Positions 17,647-26,172 of a stretch of 64,000 nucleotides of DNA are shown here, piece by piece. The stretch lies in contig NZ_KQ031382.1 in NCBI RefSeq assembly GCF_000384335.2, forward strand, positions 1,612,001-1,676,000, read 5' to 3'. Numbering within the stretch: position 1 is the first letter of the stretch; every line of letters starts with the position of its first letter. Below the pieces are notes generated by a model. It searched no databases and was not told where the DNA came from. It was given only the letters and a program-made list of their open reading frames with translations. The DNA is from Hyphomicrobium sp. 99 (GTDB lineage: Bacteria > Pseudomonadota > Alphaproteobacteria > Rhizobiales > Hyphomicrobiaceae). Made by a program: the position numbers and the translations under genes.

Positions 17647-18182
17647 TTCGATCTTTGTTCGTCGCGATCGAAGCGTCGACCATCATATTCAGCTTTTATG
17701 TCGGCCGCTCGCAAAGGGGGTCGCTTTCTTTCAAAAGCATTCCTGGGCATGAGATGGATGGTCCATTCCTTCTGTCATCGTCGCTTCTGGATCTCCGAAT
17801 GTGCGAGGGGAGTTGCAGGGCTCCCTGACGTAGATGGCGCGGCTCAGCAAAGACCTTTCCACTTATGGAGACCCTCGCCCGCGCCGGTACGCGGAGAGGC
17901 CTTGGGGTCATGACGCGCAAGTGTCGTCAACCGCATCAATGAGAGTTCTCTTTTGCAGGGGGGCCTGTTGCGACAATTAATACTAAGCGAAAAATTTAAT
18001 CAAAAGCGTTGGGTTTGCGCCGAAAGGGCGCTAACAAGTAATTGGTACACATATTAAAACAAATCAAAATAGGCCGAATATCACTATGGGGAGGGGGCTT
18101 GTGGGCTTGATCAAGAGGAAGCGCCGAGGTCAAGGCACGTCGATAGCAGTAATGCGAGTAATGCGTAACCGGAGCGCGGGTA
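17647..18182. other. Intergenic region upstream of the LuxR-type regulator
   Basis: About 536 bases without a recognisable gene; short frames here have no family features. The distal half (about 17960-18110) is A+T-rich and probably contains the regulator's promoter. GGAG at 18171-18174 serves as ribosome binding site for the next gene. Confidence 0.4.
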
Positions 18183-18947
18183 ATGGTCATCTCTTCCAAT
18201 GGGCTAGATAATAGTTGGCGGACCCTAAAAAGTAGGACTGACAAGGACGCAAGCTCTGCCGAGGCACCTTCCGCTGCAGCAGAAGCCGCAAAGCGACAAG
18301 ATGCGGCATCAGTCATCGTAATTGAGAGCCGATCGTTTGTTCGCAACTGCATTTTGACAAATCTGTCTGAGGCAACAGCGCTTCGAGGCGTCGGCGTTTC
18401 AACGGCCGATGAATACCTGGCGAAGGCCGGTAAATTGCAAGCGGCCATAATTGTTATTTGTGCGATGGGCGTCGACGAGAGAGACGCGCTTTCTCAGCTC
18501 ACGAAATTGAAAGAAGGCGGATGCGTCGCGCCGATCGTTGTCATGTCGGACGCGGATAAATTCGATTTTATTCTCGCGATCATGGAAGCCGGCGCGAATG
18601 GCTTCATGCCGGCGGATATTTCGCTCGAACTAGCAGCTCATGCGCTGCGCCTGATACTCGCCGGAGGCCAGTACTTCCCAATCAACACTTTGCTCGCCGC
18701 GCGCCACGCGATAAGCGAAGCGCAGCGCCCAGAGGCGAGCCACAAAAAAATATTCACGAAGCGCCAGATTGCCGTGATCGATGCGCTACGAAAAGGCAAG
18801 GCGAATAAGATCATCGCCTATGAGCTCAATATGTGTGAGAGCACCGTTAAGGTTCACGTGCGAAATATTATGAAGAAGCTCAACGCGAAGAACAGAACCG
18901 AAGTGGCCTACCTCGCCAACGAGCTTTTGCAAGAGCATCGGGCTTAG
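18183..18947 (+). CDS. LuxR-family transcriptional regulator with pseudo-receiver domain
   Basis: 254 residues. The C-terminal helix-turn-helix is clear: FTKRQIAVIDALRKGKANKIIAYEL, then MCESTVKVHVRNIMKKLNAKNRTEVAYLA (about 190-250). The N-terminal half has receiver-like topology (ASVIVIESRSFVRNCIL, IIVICAMG, APIVVMSDAD, MEAGANGFMPADIS). The strand that should carry the phosphoacceptor Asp reads IIVICAMG, and the conserved Lys position reads Ala, so phosphorylation is unlikely. It stands alone between the initiating transferase and a GT2 gene inside the polysaccharide locus and is the obvious candidate for local control. Ligand, partner or target unknown. GGAG eight bases before ATG 18183 supports the start. 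Confidence 0.85.
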   Translation: MVISSNGLDNSWRTLKSRTDKDASSAEAPSAAAEAAKRQDAASVIVIESRSFVRNCILTNLSEATALRGVGVSTADEYLAKAGKLQAAIIVICAMGVDERDALSQLTKLKEGGCVAPIVVMSDADKFDFILAIMEAGANGFMPADISLELAAHALRLILAGGQYFPINTLLAARHAISEAQRPEASHKKIFTKRQIAVIDALRKGKANKIIAYELNMCESTVKVHVRNIMKKLNAKNRTEVAYLANELLQEHRA

Positions 18948-19381
18948 TTCGCCGCCGTTTGATTTCCTCCGAAGGAATAGCGTTGTCCAGTCAAATGGCC
19001 CGCGAGATGAGACGTGGGCTAATGGTGTCAGGCAGCGATTCAAAAATATAAGAACCCCTCATTGAACGAGAATGAGCAGAGGCGCTGGCCTTTGATCGAC
19101 CGCTGGCCATCGTGTGCTTTGTTGTTTTCAGAAGGCCGGGGTCGACTTGCCGAAAAAAGAAAGAACCTGGTCATTCCTGGCAAGCTTGACGGGCATTTGA
19201 CGGAGTTACCGGACCGAACCGCTGACCAAAATTAGCCCTATCTCGATTAAGGGGCTTGTTAGGCCGAAACTCCTGCGCAACAAATTCTCAGTTCTAGCGC
19301 GCAAGCAATTCAGAAAAATGTAGCGGCGCGAACTAAGCTTGTTTTTCGATCTGGTAGCATGATTGCGAGAGGTATCTGGTT
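18948..19381. other. Intergenic region between regulator and GT2 gene
   Basis: About 434 bases. A small inverted repeat (CTCATT at 19058-19063 and AATGAG at 19071-19076) is present without a T run. No coding frame or RNA gene recognised; GAGAGG lies just before the TTG start at 19382. Confidence 0.4.
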
Positions 19382-20335
19382 TTGGCCCCGCTCGTCTCCT
19401 TGGCCCTGCCTGTCTATAACGGTGAAAAATTTCTCGCCGAAGCGGGCCGTTCGATTTTGAGTCAGGAGTTTTCTGACTTCGAATTGATCATCACCGACAA
19501 CGCATCGACGGACCGGACGCAAGAGATATGCGAAGAACTAGCAGCCTCCGACAAACGCGTCCGATATTTTCGCAACGAGCGCAATTTAGGAGCGTCTGAA
19601 AACTTCAATTTGGGCTTTCGGCTGAGCACGGGCAAATATTTCAAATGGTGCGCCCACGACGATTACATAAGCCCAACTTTTGTTGGGTCTTGTGCGAGCG
19701 CGCTGGATGCAGATCCTGATGCAGTCTTGGCTTATGGCGAGACGCAATGCATTGATGGTCAAGGAAAGTTGATCCCCTTGGTTGGGACCATGATGCCGAG
19801 TATCGTGGACACGGACCCTGTTCGTCGGTTCGCCACTGTTGTGACAGGCCAATTCACCTGCTTCGAAATGTTTGGAGTCTTCCGCAGTGAGGCCCTCCGG
19901 GCCAGCACAATGCATCGCTCATATTACGGCTCTGACCGCGCGCTCCTTGCGGAGATGGCTCTGATGGGAAAATTCATCCGTGTTCGCGACGCCGTTTTAT
20001 ATAATAGGGAGCACGCGTCGCGATCAATTCACATTGACAAAAAGGCTCGCGGAGCTTGGCAGAACACATCCGCCGATCGATGGGCGGGCATGGAACATTG
20101 GCTGTTAATTCGTCACTTAACCGCCATTGCCCTTCGTCATCGGCGAACCGTCTCGCCGGTCAAGACTCTTTACCGACTGATGGTCTGGGCGATGACCCCA
20201 ATGCAACTCGCTCGATATAGCCTCGAGTTGATCGGTGCCGTGGCGCCAAGCGCCTATGCCCCCTTGCGAAGGGGCAGCTGGCAAGCTGTTAGCGCGGTGC
20301 GCAGGTCGTTCGGTGGTCAAGACCACCAAGTATAA
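19382..20335 (+). CDS. GT2-family glycosyltransferase
   Basis: 317 residues. APLVSLALPVYNGEKFLAEAGRSILSQ is the textbook GT2 start. FELIITDNASTDRTQEICEE is the second conserved block, and YFKWCAHDDYISPTFV holds the DXD-equivalent metal site. The C-terminal third, with DRWAGMEHWLLIRHLTAI and several hydrophobic stretches, may sit on the membrane. The start is TTG 19382 with GAGAGG upstream; no ATG is better placed. Cytoplasmic-face transferase adding one sugar to the lipid-linked repeat unit; donor unknown. It stands between the regulator and the SDR gene, all on the forward strand, but the gaps of 430 and 220 bases suggest separate promoters. Confidence 0.85.
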   Translation: MAPLVSLALPVYNGEKFLAEAGRSILSQEFSDFELIITDNASTDRTQEICEELAASDKRVRYFRNERNLGASENFNLGFRLSTGKYFKWCAHDDYISPTFVGSCASALDADPDAVLAYGETQCIDGQGKLIPLVGTMMPSIVDTDPVRRFATVVTGQFTCFEMFGVFRSEALRASTMHRSYYGSDRALLAEMALMGKFIRVRDAVLYNREHASRSIHIDKKARGAWQNTSADRWAGMEHWLLIRHLTAIALRHRRTVSPVKTLYRLMVWAMTPMQLARYSLELIGAVAPSAYAPLRRGSWQAVSAVRRSFGGQDHQV

Positions 20336-20557
20336 ACACGTAACTTAAATGGCCGTGAATTGGAAATCGTTTGAGCGATGATATCGACGGTAATGGAGTG
20401 ATGGACGCGACGGGTAGATCGAGCAGCCCGTAGTTTTTGCGAGCTTCTGAGCCCCGAGCGCTATGGCGGTCGTGAACATCAGCGTGAAAAGCAGAATCTT
20501 AGGCACTTGTTACAATTGGCGATTGGCCCTTGGGGCAGAATGGGAGCAATAAAGGCA

Positions 20558-21670
20558 ATGCGGATTTTCCTGACCGGCCATCTGGGCTATATCGGTACTA
20601 TCCTAACGCCCATGCTGATGGACGCCGGTCACGAAGTGGTCGGGTGTGACAGCGATTTGTACGAACGCTGCACATTCGCGCCAGGGGGCACAATTCGCCA
20701 AACGAACACCCTCAGAAAAGATGTGCGCGATGTCGAGCTGGAGGATCTCCGCGGCTGCGACGCTGTAGTGCACCTTGCGGCCCTGTCGAACGATCCGCTA
20801 GGCAATTTCAATTCACAAACAACGTTTGATATCAATCACCGAGCTTCCGTCAGACTTGCTCGTCTAGCTAAAGAAGCGGGCGTTGGACGCTTCGTCTATG
20901 CATCTTCCTGCAGCAGCTACGGACAGGCGGGCGACGACTTCGTCGAGGAAACGGGTGCGCTTAATCCCGTTACTCCCTATGGGCAATCGAAAGTCGATAC
21001 TGAGCGTGACCTCGCCACGCTTGCCGATTCACGCTTTTGTCCAACCTATATACGCGCAGCCACCGTCTATGGCGTCTCGCCGCGTATGCGTTTCGATCTC
21101 GTACTTAACAACCTCGTCGCCTGGGCGGTAACGACAGGACGTATCCACCTCAAATCTGATGGTACGCCGTGGCGGCCAATCGTCCATATCGAGGATCTTT
21201 CGCGTGCTTATCTGACCGTCCTAACTGCGCCGGAAGAGAAGGTCTTCAATGAAGCCTTCAACGTTGGACATACGGAACACAACTACCGGATCCGGGAACT
21301 CGCCGACATTGTCGCGGAGACAGTCCCGAACTGCGAGTTGAGTTTTGCCGATGAAGCCGGACCCGATACTCGCTGCTACCGGGTTAGCTGCGACAAGATA
21401 AAAGCGGCGCTGAATTTCGCACCGAAATGGGATGCCCGAAAAGGCGCCGCACAAATTTTCAATGCGTATCGGTCGAGCAATCTCACGCTCGAGGAATTTG
21501 AAGGTCCTCGCTATCAGCGCGTCGGTCATATTCGCGAGCTGATCACCAGAGGCGTTTTAGACGAAACGCTTCGTCACAAATCATCCATAGCGCGTACGTC
21601 GCACGAAGGGAGCGAAGAGGCAGAATGGCGGACTGTGGAACGGCGCCAAGGGCACTCTGCGGCTCAATGA
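20558..21670 (+). CDS. NAD-dependent sugar epimerase/dehydratase (extended SDR)
   Basis: 370 residues. [20 protein letters not shown] contains the TGxxGYIG dinucleotide motif at residues 6-13. [15 protein letters not shown] is the family's HLAA block, YASSCSSYG the Ser site and [10 protein letters not shown] the YxxxK catalytic pair. [15 protein letters not shown] and [12 protein letters not shown] close the substrate half. Such enzymes epimerise or dehydrate nucleotide sugars using bound NAD. ATG 20558 gives the family-like N-terminus; ATG 20540 and an upstream TTG at 20507 are alternatives. The following gene is a sugar C-methyltransferase, so the pair probably makes a keto-sugar and methylates it (inference). 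Confidence 0.87.
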   Translation: MRIFLTGHLGYIGTILTPMLMDAGHEVVGCDSDLYERCTFAPGGTIRQTNTLRKDVRDVELEDLRGCDAVVHLAALSNDPLGNFNSQTTFDINHRASVRLARLAKEAGVGRFVYASSCSSYGQAGDDFVEETGALNPVTPYGQSKVDTERDLATLADSRFCPTYIRAATVYGVSPRMRFDLVLNNLVAWAVTTGRIHLKSDGTPWRPIVHIEDLSRAYLTVLTAPEEKVFNEAFNVGHTEHNYRIRELADIVAETVPNCELSFADEAGPDTRCYRVSCDKIKAALNFAPKWDARKGAAQIFNAYRSSNLTLEEFEGPRYQRVGHIRELITRGVLDETLRHKSSIARTSHEGSEEAEWRTVERRQGHSAAQ

Positions 21671-21804
21671 ACTGAGGTTCGTCGACGGCTCGACGGAGTA
21701 TCGCCGACAAGAATATCCGCCATCAGGAGACAGGGAATGGGGCAGACTTATCGTTCCCATTCCGAATTTACATGTCGTGTAGTGACTAACACCCATTGGC
21801 AATC

Positions 21805-23007
21805 ATGCGTGATAACACCGGCTTGGTTCGATCTAACACTTGCCCCTGCTGCGGCGAGGAAGCGAGCCAGACGATCTACCGCTTGCCCGCGATCCCAATT
21901 CACAGCTGCATACTTCTCGACTCTGCAGATGCGGCGCTAAGTTATCCTCGGTTGGCTCTAGACCTCGCATTCTGCGGGGCCTGTGGCTTCGTATTTAATC
22001 GGGCGTTTGACGCATCCGTTATGGACTACACGGCGGATTTCGAGCAGTCGCAGCACTTCTCAGGGACATTTAACGCCTTTGCTAGAAAGTTTGCCGCCGA
22101 GATTGCCGAGCGTTTCGATATCTCCGGCAAGCGCGTGCTTGAAATTGGGTGTGGCAAAGGCGAGTTCCTGATTGAACTTTGCAAAGGGCACGACGCGATC
22201 GGCCTGGGGATCGATCCGGGCTATAGAGCGGATGACGGACGCGGCAAAACCGTCGAAGGCCTGGAATTCATTGTCGACAACTTCGGGCCCAAATATGAGA
22301 ACCTAGAGGCGGATCTCATCCTGTGCCGCCATACCCTCGAGCATATTTTTCCAGTTTCGACATTCTTGCGCTCGGTCAGCGAGATTGCCAAAAAATGCAA
22401 GGATTTATCCGTCGTTTTCGAGACGCCCGATGGGATGCGCGTCCTTGAGGAAGGAGCGTTCTGGGATATCTACTACGAACACTGCTGCTACTTCAGCCCT
22501 GGCGCGCTTGCCCGCGCCTTTCGCAACGCGGACCTCGATGTCACACATTTGGAGTTGGCGTACGGTGATCAATACATCATCCAGTATGCGCGGGCGCTCG
22601 GAGATCGCACAACGCCGCCGCTTCCCATCGAGAACGATCTTCACAAGATGCGCAAGCTGGCGGCCGACTTTGGAGAGCGAGTCGCAGCAGTTCGGCAGGT
22701 ATGGAATAGCCTCATCCGCTCGGCGTCGGCAGCCGGAAAGCGGATCGTATTGTGGGGCGGGAGTTCGAAAGCTGTGGCCTTCCTGACGACACTCAATTTG
22801 CAGGACGAGGTTATCGCAGTTGTCGACGTCAACCCTTACAAGCAGGGGAAATTCCTTCCCGGCACCGGACATCGTGTGGTCGAGCCGCAGGCTCTTTCAA
22901 ACATCCGGCCGGACCTTGTTGTCGTCATGAACCCTATCTACGTGGAGGAAATCGCGGCCACTTTGGAAGCGATGTCATTGACGCCGGAGATTGTGGCTTT
23001 GACTTGA
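21805..23007 (+). CDS. SAM-dependent sugar C-methyltransferase (second copy type)
   Basis: About 400 residues from ATG 21805 (an in-frame TTG lies at 21796). The N-terminal zinc site is CPCCG and CGACG. The SAM motif is RVLEIGCGKGEFLIEL, followed by DLILCRHTLEHIFP. YYEHCCYFSPGAL matches the conserved 'EHxxYFS' block of C-methyltransferases. The C-terminal Rossmann half has IVLWGGSSKAVAFLTTL and VVDVNPYKQGKFLPGTG. It shares architecture with the product of 15035-16330 but is clearly diverged, so the locus has two enzymes of this type, each next to a different sugar-modifying partner. It follows the SDR gene on the same strand by 134 bases. Substrate unknown. Confidence 0.85.
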   Translation: MRDNTGLVRSNTCPCCGEEASQTIYRLPAIPIHSCILLDSADAALSYPRLALDLAFCGACGFVFNRAFDASVMDYTADFEQSQHFSGTFNAFARKFAAEIAERFDISGKRVLEIGCGKGEFLIELCKGHDAIGLGIDPGYRADDGRGKTVEGLEFIVDNFGPKYENLEADLILCRHTLEHIFPVSTFLRSVSEIAKKCKDLSVVFETPDGMRVLEEGAFWDIYYEHCCYFSPGALARAFRNADLDVTHLELAYGDQYIIQYARALGDRTTPPLPIENDLHKMRKLAADFGERVAAVRQVWNSLIRSASAAGKRIVLWGGSSKAVAFLTTLNLQDEVIAVVDVNPYKQGKFLPGTGHRVVEPQALSNIRPDLVVVMNPIYVEEIAATLEAMSLTPEIVALT

Positions 23008-23049
23008 GGCCTTGGCGCAATTCCGGCCGCCAGAGTCGGCCGTTGCGTT

Positions 23050-26000
23050 TCATGACTCCGCTTCGATTCCCAAACTCTTGTTCATGTTGTCCCCCCCCGA
23101 AAGCCTCTGCTTCAGCTTCTCGAGCATGAGATAAATCACCGGGGTCGTGTAAAGCGTCAGAATTTGCGAGACGACGAGGCCGCCGATGATCGTGATGCCG
23201 AGCGGACGGCGCAATTCCGATCCTGGGCCGATCGCGACTGCGAGGGGAATGGCGCCGAGCAACGCCGCGAGCGTCGTCATCAGAATGGGTCGGAAGCGCT
23301 GCAGGCAGGCATCGTAAATCGCATCATGCGGTGAGAGTCCGCGCTCGCGCTCCGCGCTCAATGCGAAATCGACGAGCATGATGCCGTTCTTCTTCACTAT
23401 ACCGATCAGCAAAATGACGCCGATGAGCGCGATGACCGAGAGATCCATGCTTGCCGTCTGCAACGCGAGCAGGGCACCGAGGCCTGCGGAAGGCAGCGTC
23501 GAGATGATCGTCAGCGGATGCGCAAGGCTTTCGTAGAGAATGCCGAGAACGATATAGATCGCGACGAGGGCCGCCAGGATAAGCAGCGTCTGCATGCGCG
23601 CCTGTTCGAGAAACGCTTTGGCGTCGCCTGCCGCTTCGCCGTGGATCGTCTCAGGCAAATGCAATTTTTGAAGCGCCTGATCGATGCCTTTGAGACTCGT
23701 ATCCAGGCTAACGCCAGGACGCAGATTGTAGTTGATCGTCACGGCAGGGAAGGGACCCTGATGGTTGACGACGAGCGGCGCGATGCCTTCGCTCACCGAA
23801 ACGAAGCTCGTAAGCGGGATCTGCTGGGTGCGGTCGATGGTGGGCACGTAAATCCGCGACAGATCCTTGGGATGAACCTGTAGCTTCGGATCGATTTCGA
23901 GAATGACCTTGTACTGGTTGCGGTCGCCGTAGATCGTCGAGAACTGCGTCTGCGCGAAGGCATTGGAGAGCGCATTGTCGATGTCGGCAATCGCCACGTT
24001 CAGCCGCGACGCGTCATCGCGATTGATGTTGACGTTGAGCTGAAGCCCGCCCGCCTCACGGTCCGACGTGACGTCCGCAAGTCCGGGCACGGCGCGCACC
24101 GCTTCGATGACCTTCGGCACCCACTGGTAAAGGTCGTCTGCGTTGAGCGACCACAGCGTATATTGATAGTCCGCCTTGCCCGCGCGGGCCCCGGCGCGAA
24201 TGTCCCGCGACGGCATCAGCCTCGTCGCGAGGCCGACGATCTTGCCGAGCGGTGCGCGCAGCCGATCGATCACAGCCGCCGTCGAAACGCCGCCCCGCTC
24301 CTCGATCGGCTTCAGGCTGATGAACATGCGGCCTTGGTTCTGCGTCGGATTGGGACCACCCGCTCCGATCGATGAACCAACGTTATCGACGGCCGGATCG
24401 GCGAGGATGATATCGAGCGATTGCTTCTGGAGCCTGCTCATTTCGGCGAACGAGACGTCGGTGTTGGCTTCCGTTGCGGCAATGATCAGCCCCGTGTCGT
24501 CGTCCGGCAGATAGCCTTTCGGCAGCACGGTATAGAAATGGATCGTCAACAGGATCGTCGCGACGAAAACCGCGAGCATGACGAGCTGATTGCGCAGCGC
24601 AATTCTGAGCGTGAAGGCATACGCCCTGACGACGAGCGCGAGCGCGCCTTCGAAAATGCGGTCGGCGAGGTTCTTGTGCTCTTCCGAGCCGGCCTTGATG
24701 AAGTGCGCGCAGATCATCGGCGTCACCGTCAGCGAGACGATTGCCGAAATGACGATCGCGAACGTCAACGTCAGCGCGAACTCGTGCAGCAGCCGGCCGA
24801 CGATGCCCGTCATGAACAGCACCGGAATGAACGCGGCGATGAGCGATACCGAGATTGAAATGACGGTGAAGCCGATCTGGTGCGAACCCGCGAGCGCCGC
24901 CGCGTAGGGCTTCATGCCCTTTTCCATGTTGCGGTAGACGTTCTCGATCATCACGATTGCATCATCGACGACAAATCCGACGGCGACCGCGAGTGCCATC
25001 AGCGTCAGGTTGTTGATCGAAAAGCCCGCCGCCCACATCGCGGCACACGTGCCGGCGAGCGATAGCGGAACCGTGATTCCGGCCGCGATCGTCGGCGTCG
25101 TGCGCCGGAGGAAAACGAACACGACGGACATCACGAGCAGGATCGTCAAGCCGAGCGTGAACTGCATGTCATGCACTGACGCGCGTATCGTCGTCGTCCG
25201 GTCGGTCAGGATCGAAATGTCTATGCCCGCTGGGATCCATTCCTTGAGCTGTGGCAGCAGATCCTTCACGCGGTCGACCGTATCGATGACGTTCGCCTCG
25301 GGCGTCTTCGTGATGATCAGAAGGACCGCGGGGTCATGACCGAAACGCGCCGACGATCGCGCGTTCCGCGTCGCCTTGATGACTTTCGCGACGTCGCCGA
25401 CCTTGACGATGTCGCCGTTCGGCATGTTCTTCACGACGATGTCTTTGTACTCGTCGGGATCGGTCATCTGCGCGTTGGATTGCAGGATGATCGTCTGCCG
25501 ATCGCCGTCCACGGCGCCGATCGATGAAAGATCATTGGCGTTGGAGACGGCGTTCTTCACATCATCGAAGCTCACCCCCATCGCAGCGACGAGCGTGGGA
25601 TCGACCTGAATGCGCGTCGCGGGTTGATCGGCGCCGCTCACAGTCACATCCGCGACGCCCTGGACTTGCGATATGCGCTGCCCGATGACCGTATCCGCCG
25701 TGTCGTAGATGTCGCTGGTCGTCATCGTCTTCGACGTCAGCGCCAGAATGAGGATCGGCGACGCGGAAGGGTTGGCTTTGCGGAATGTCGGCACCTGGGG
25801 CAGGTCGCCCGGAAGATCGGCAGTCGCCGCGTTCAAGGCCGCTTGCACGTCGCGTCCGGCGCCATCGATATTGCGGTTGAGGTCGAACTGCATCGCGATC
25901 GTCGTCGATCCGAGCGAGTTCGTGGAGGTCATCTCGGTGACGCCCGCGATCTCGCCGAGCCGCCGTTCGAGAGGCGAGGCGACGCTCGATGCCATGGTGA

Positions 26001-26169
26001 CCGGATCGGCGCCGGGACGGCTGGCCATGATGCGCACGGTCGGGAAGTCGATTGCCGGCATGCTGGCGACAGGCAGCAGACCGTAGGCAACGGCGCCCGC
26101 GAGGAACAAGCCGATGGCGAGCAGCGCTGTTCCGATGGGCCTCTCGATGAAGATGCGCGAGACGTTCAT
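23050..26169 (-). CDS. mdtC: RND multidrug efflux permease, MdtC-like
   Basis: 1039 residues, the normal size for an RND inner-membrane pump. MNVSRIFIERPIGTALLAIGLFLAGAVAYGLLPVASMPAIDFPTV is the standard N-terminus. The proton-relay aspartate pair is in AVGFVVDDAIVMIENVYRNMEKG, and the TM10 lysine in GVILLIGIVKKNGIMLVDFAL. It forms a trimer that takes substrates from the periplasm or membrane and passes them, through the fusion protein, to an outer-membrane channel. MdtB and MdtC-type pumps act together as a heterotrimer. It starts 3 bases after its partner's stop and is the last gene of the operon. No outer-membrane factor is encoded nearby. Confidence 0.9.
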   Translation of the reverse strand: MNVSRIFIERPIGTALLAIGLFLAGAVAYGLLPVASMPAIDFPTVRIMASRPGADPVTMASSVASPLERRLGEIAGVTEMTSTNSLGSTTIAMQFDLNRNIDGAGRDVQAALNAATADLPGDLPQVPTFRKANPSASPILILALTSKTMTTSDIYDTADTVIGQRISQVQGVADVTVSGADQPATRIQVDPTLVAAMGVSFDDVKNAVSNANDLSSIGAVDGDRQTIILQSNAQMTDPDEYKDIVVKNMPNGDIVKVGDVAKVIKATRNARSSARFGHDPAVLLIITKTPEANVIDTVDRVKDLLPQLKEWIPAGIDISILTDRTTTIRASVHDMQFTLGLTILLVMSVVFVFLRRTTPTIAAGITVPLSLAGTCAAMWAAGFSINNLTLMALAVAVGFVVDDAIVMIENVYRNMEKGMKPYAAALAGSHQIGFTVISISVSLIAAFIPVLFMTGIVGRLLHEFALTLTFAIVISAIVSLTVTPMICAHFIKAGSEEHKNLADRIFEGALALVVRAYAFTLRIALRNQLVMLAVFVATILLTIHFYTVLPKGYLPDDDTGLIIAATEANTDVSFAEMSRLQKQSLDIILADPAVDNVGSSIGAGGPNPTQNQGRMFISLKPIEERGGVSTAAVIDRLRAPLGKIVGLATRLMPSRDIRAGARAGKADYQYTLWSLNADDLYQWVPKVIEAVRAVPGLADVTSDREAGGLQLNVNINRDDASRLNVAIADIDNALSNAFAQTQFSTIYGDRNQYKVILEIDPKLQVHPKDLSRIYVPTIDRTQQIPLTSFVSVSEGIAPLVVNHQGPFPAVTINYNLRPGVSLDTSLKGIDQALQKLHLPETIHGEAAGDAKAFLEQARMQTLLILAALVAIYIVLGILYESLAHPLTIISTLPSAGLGALLALQTASMDLSVIALIGVILLIGIVKKNGIMLVDFALSAERERGLSPHDAIYDACLQRFRPILMTTLAALLGAIPLAVAIGPGSELRRPLGITIIGGLVVSQILTLYTTPVIYLMLEKLKQRLSGGDNMNKSLGIEAES

Positions 26170-26172
26170 CGC

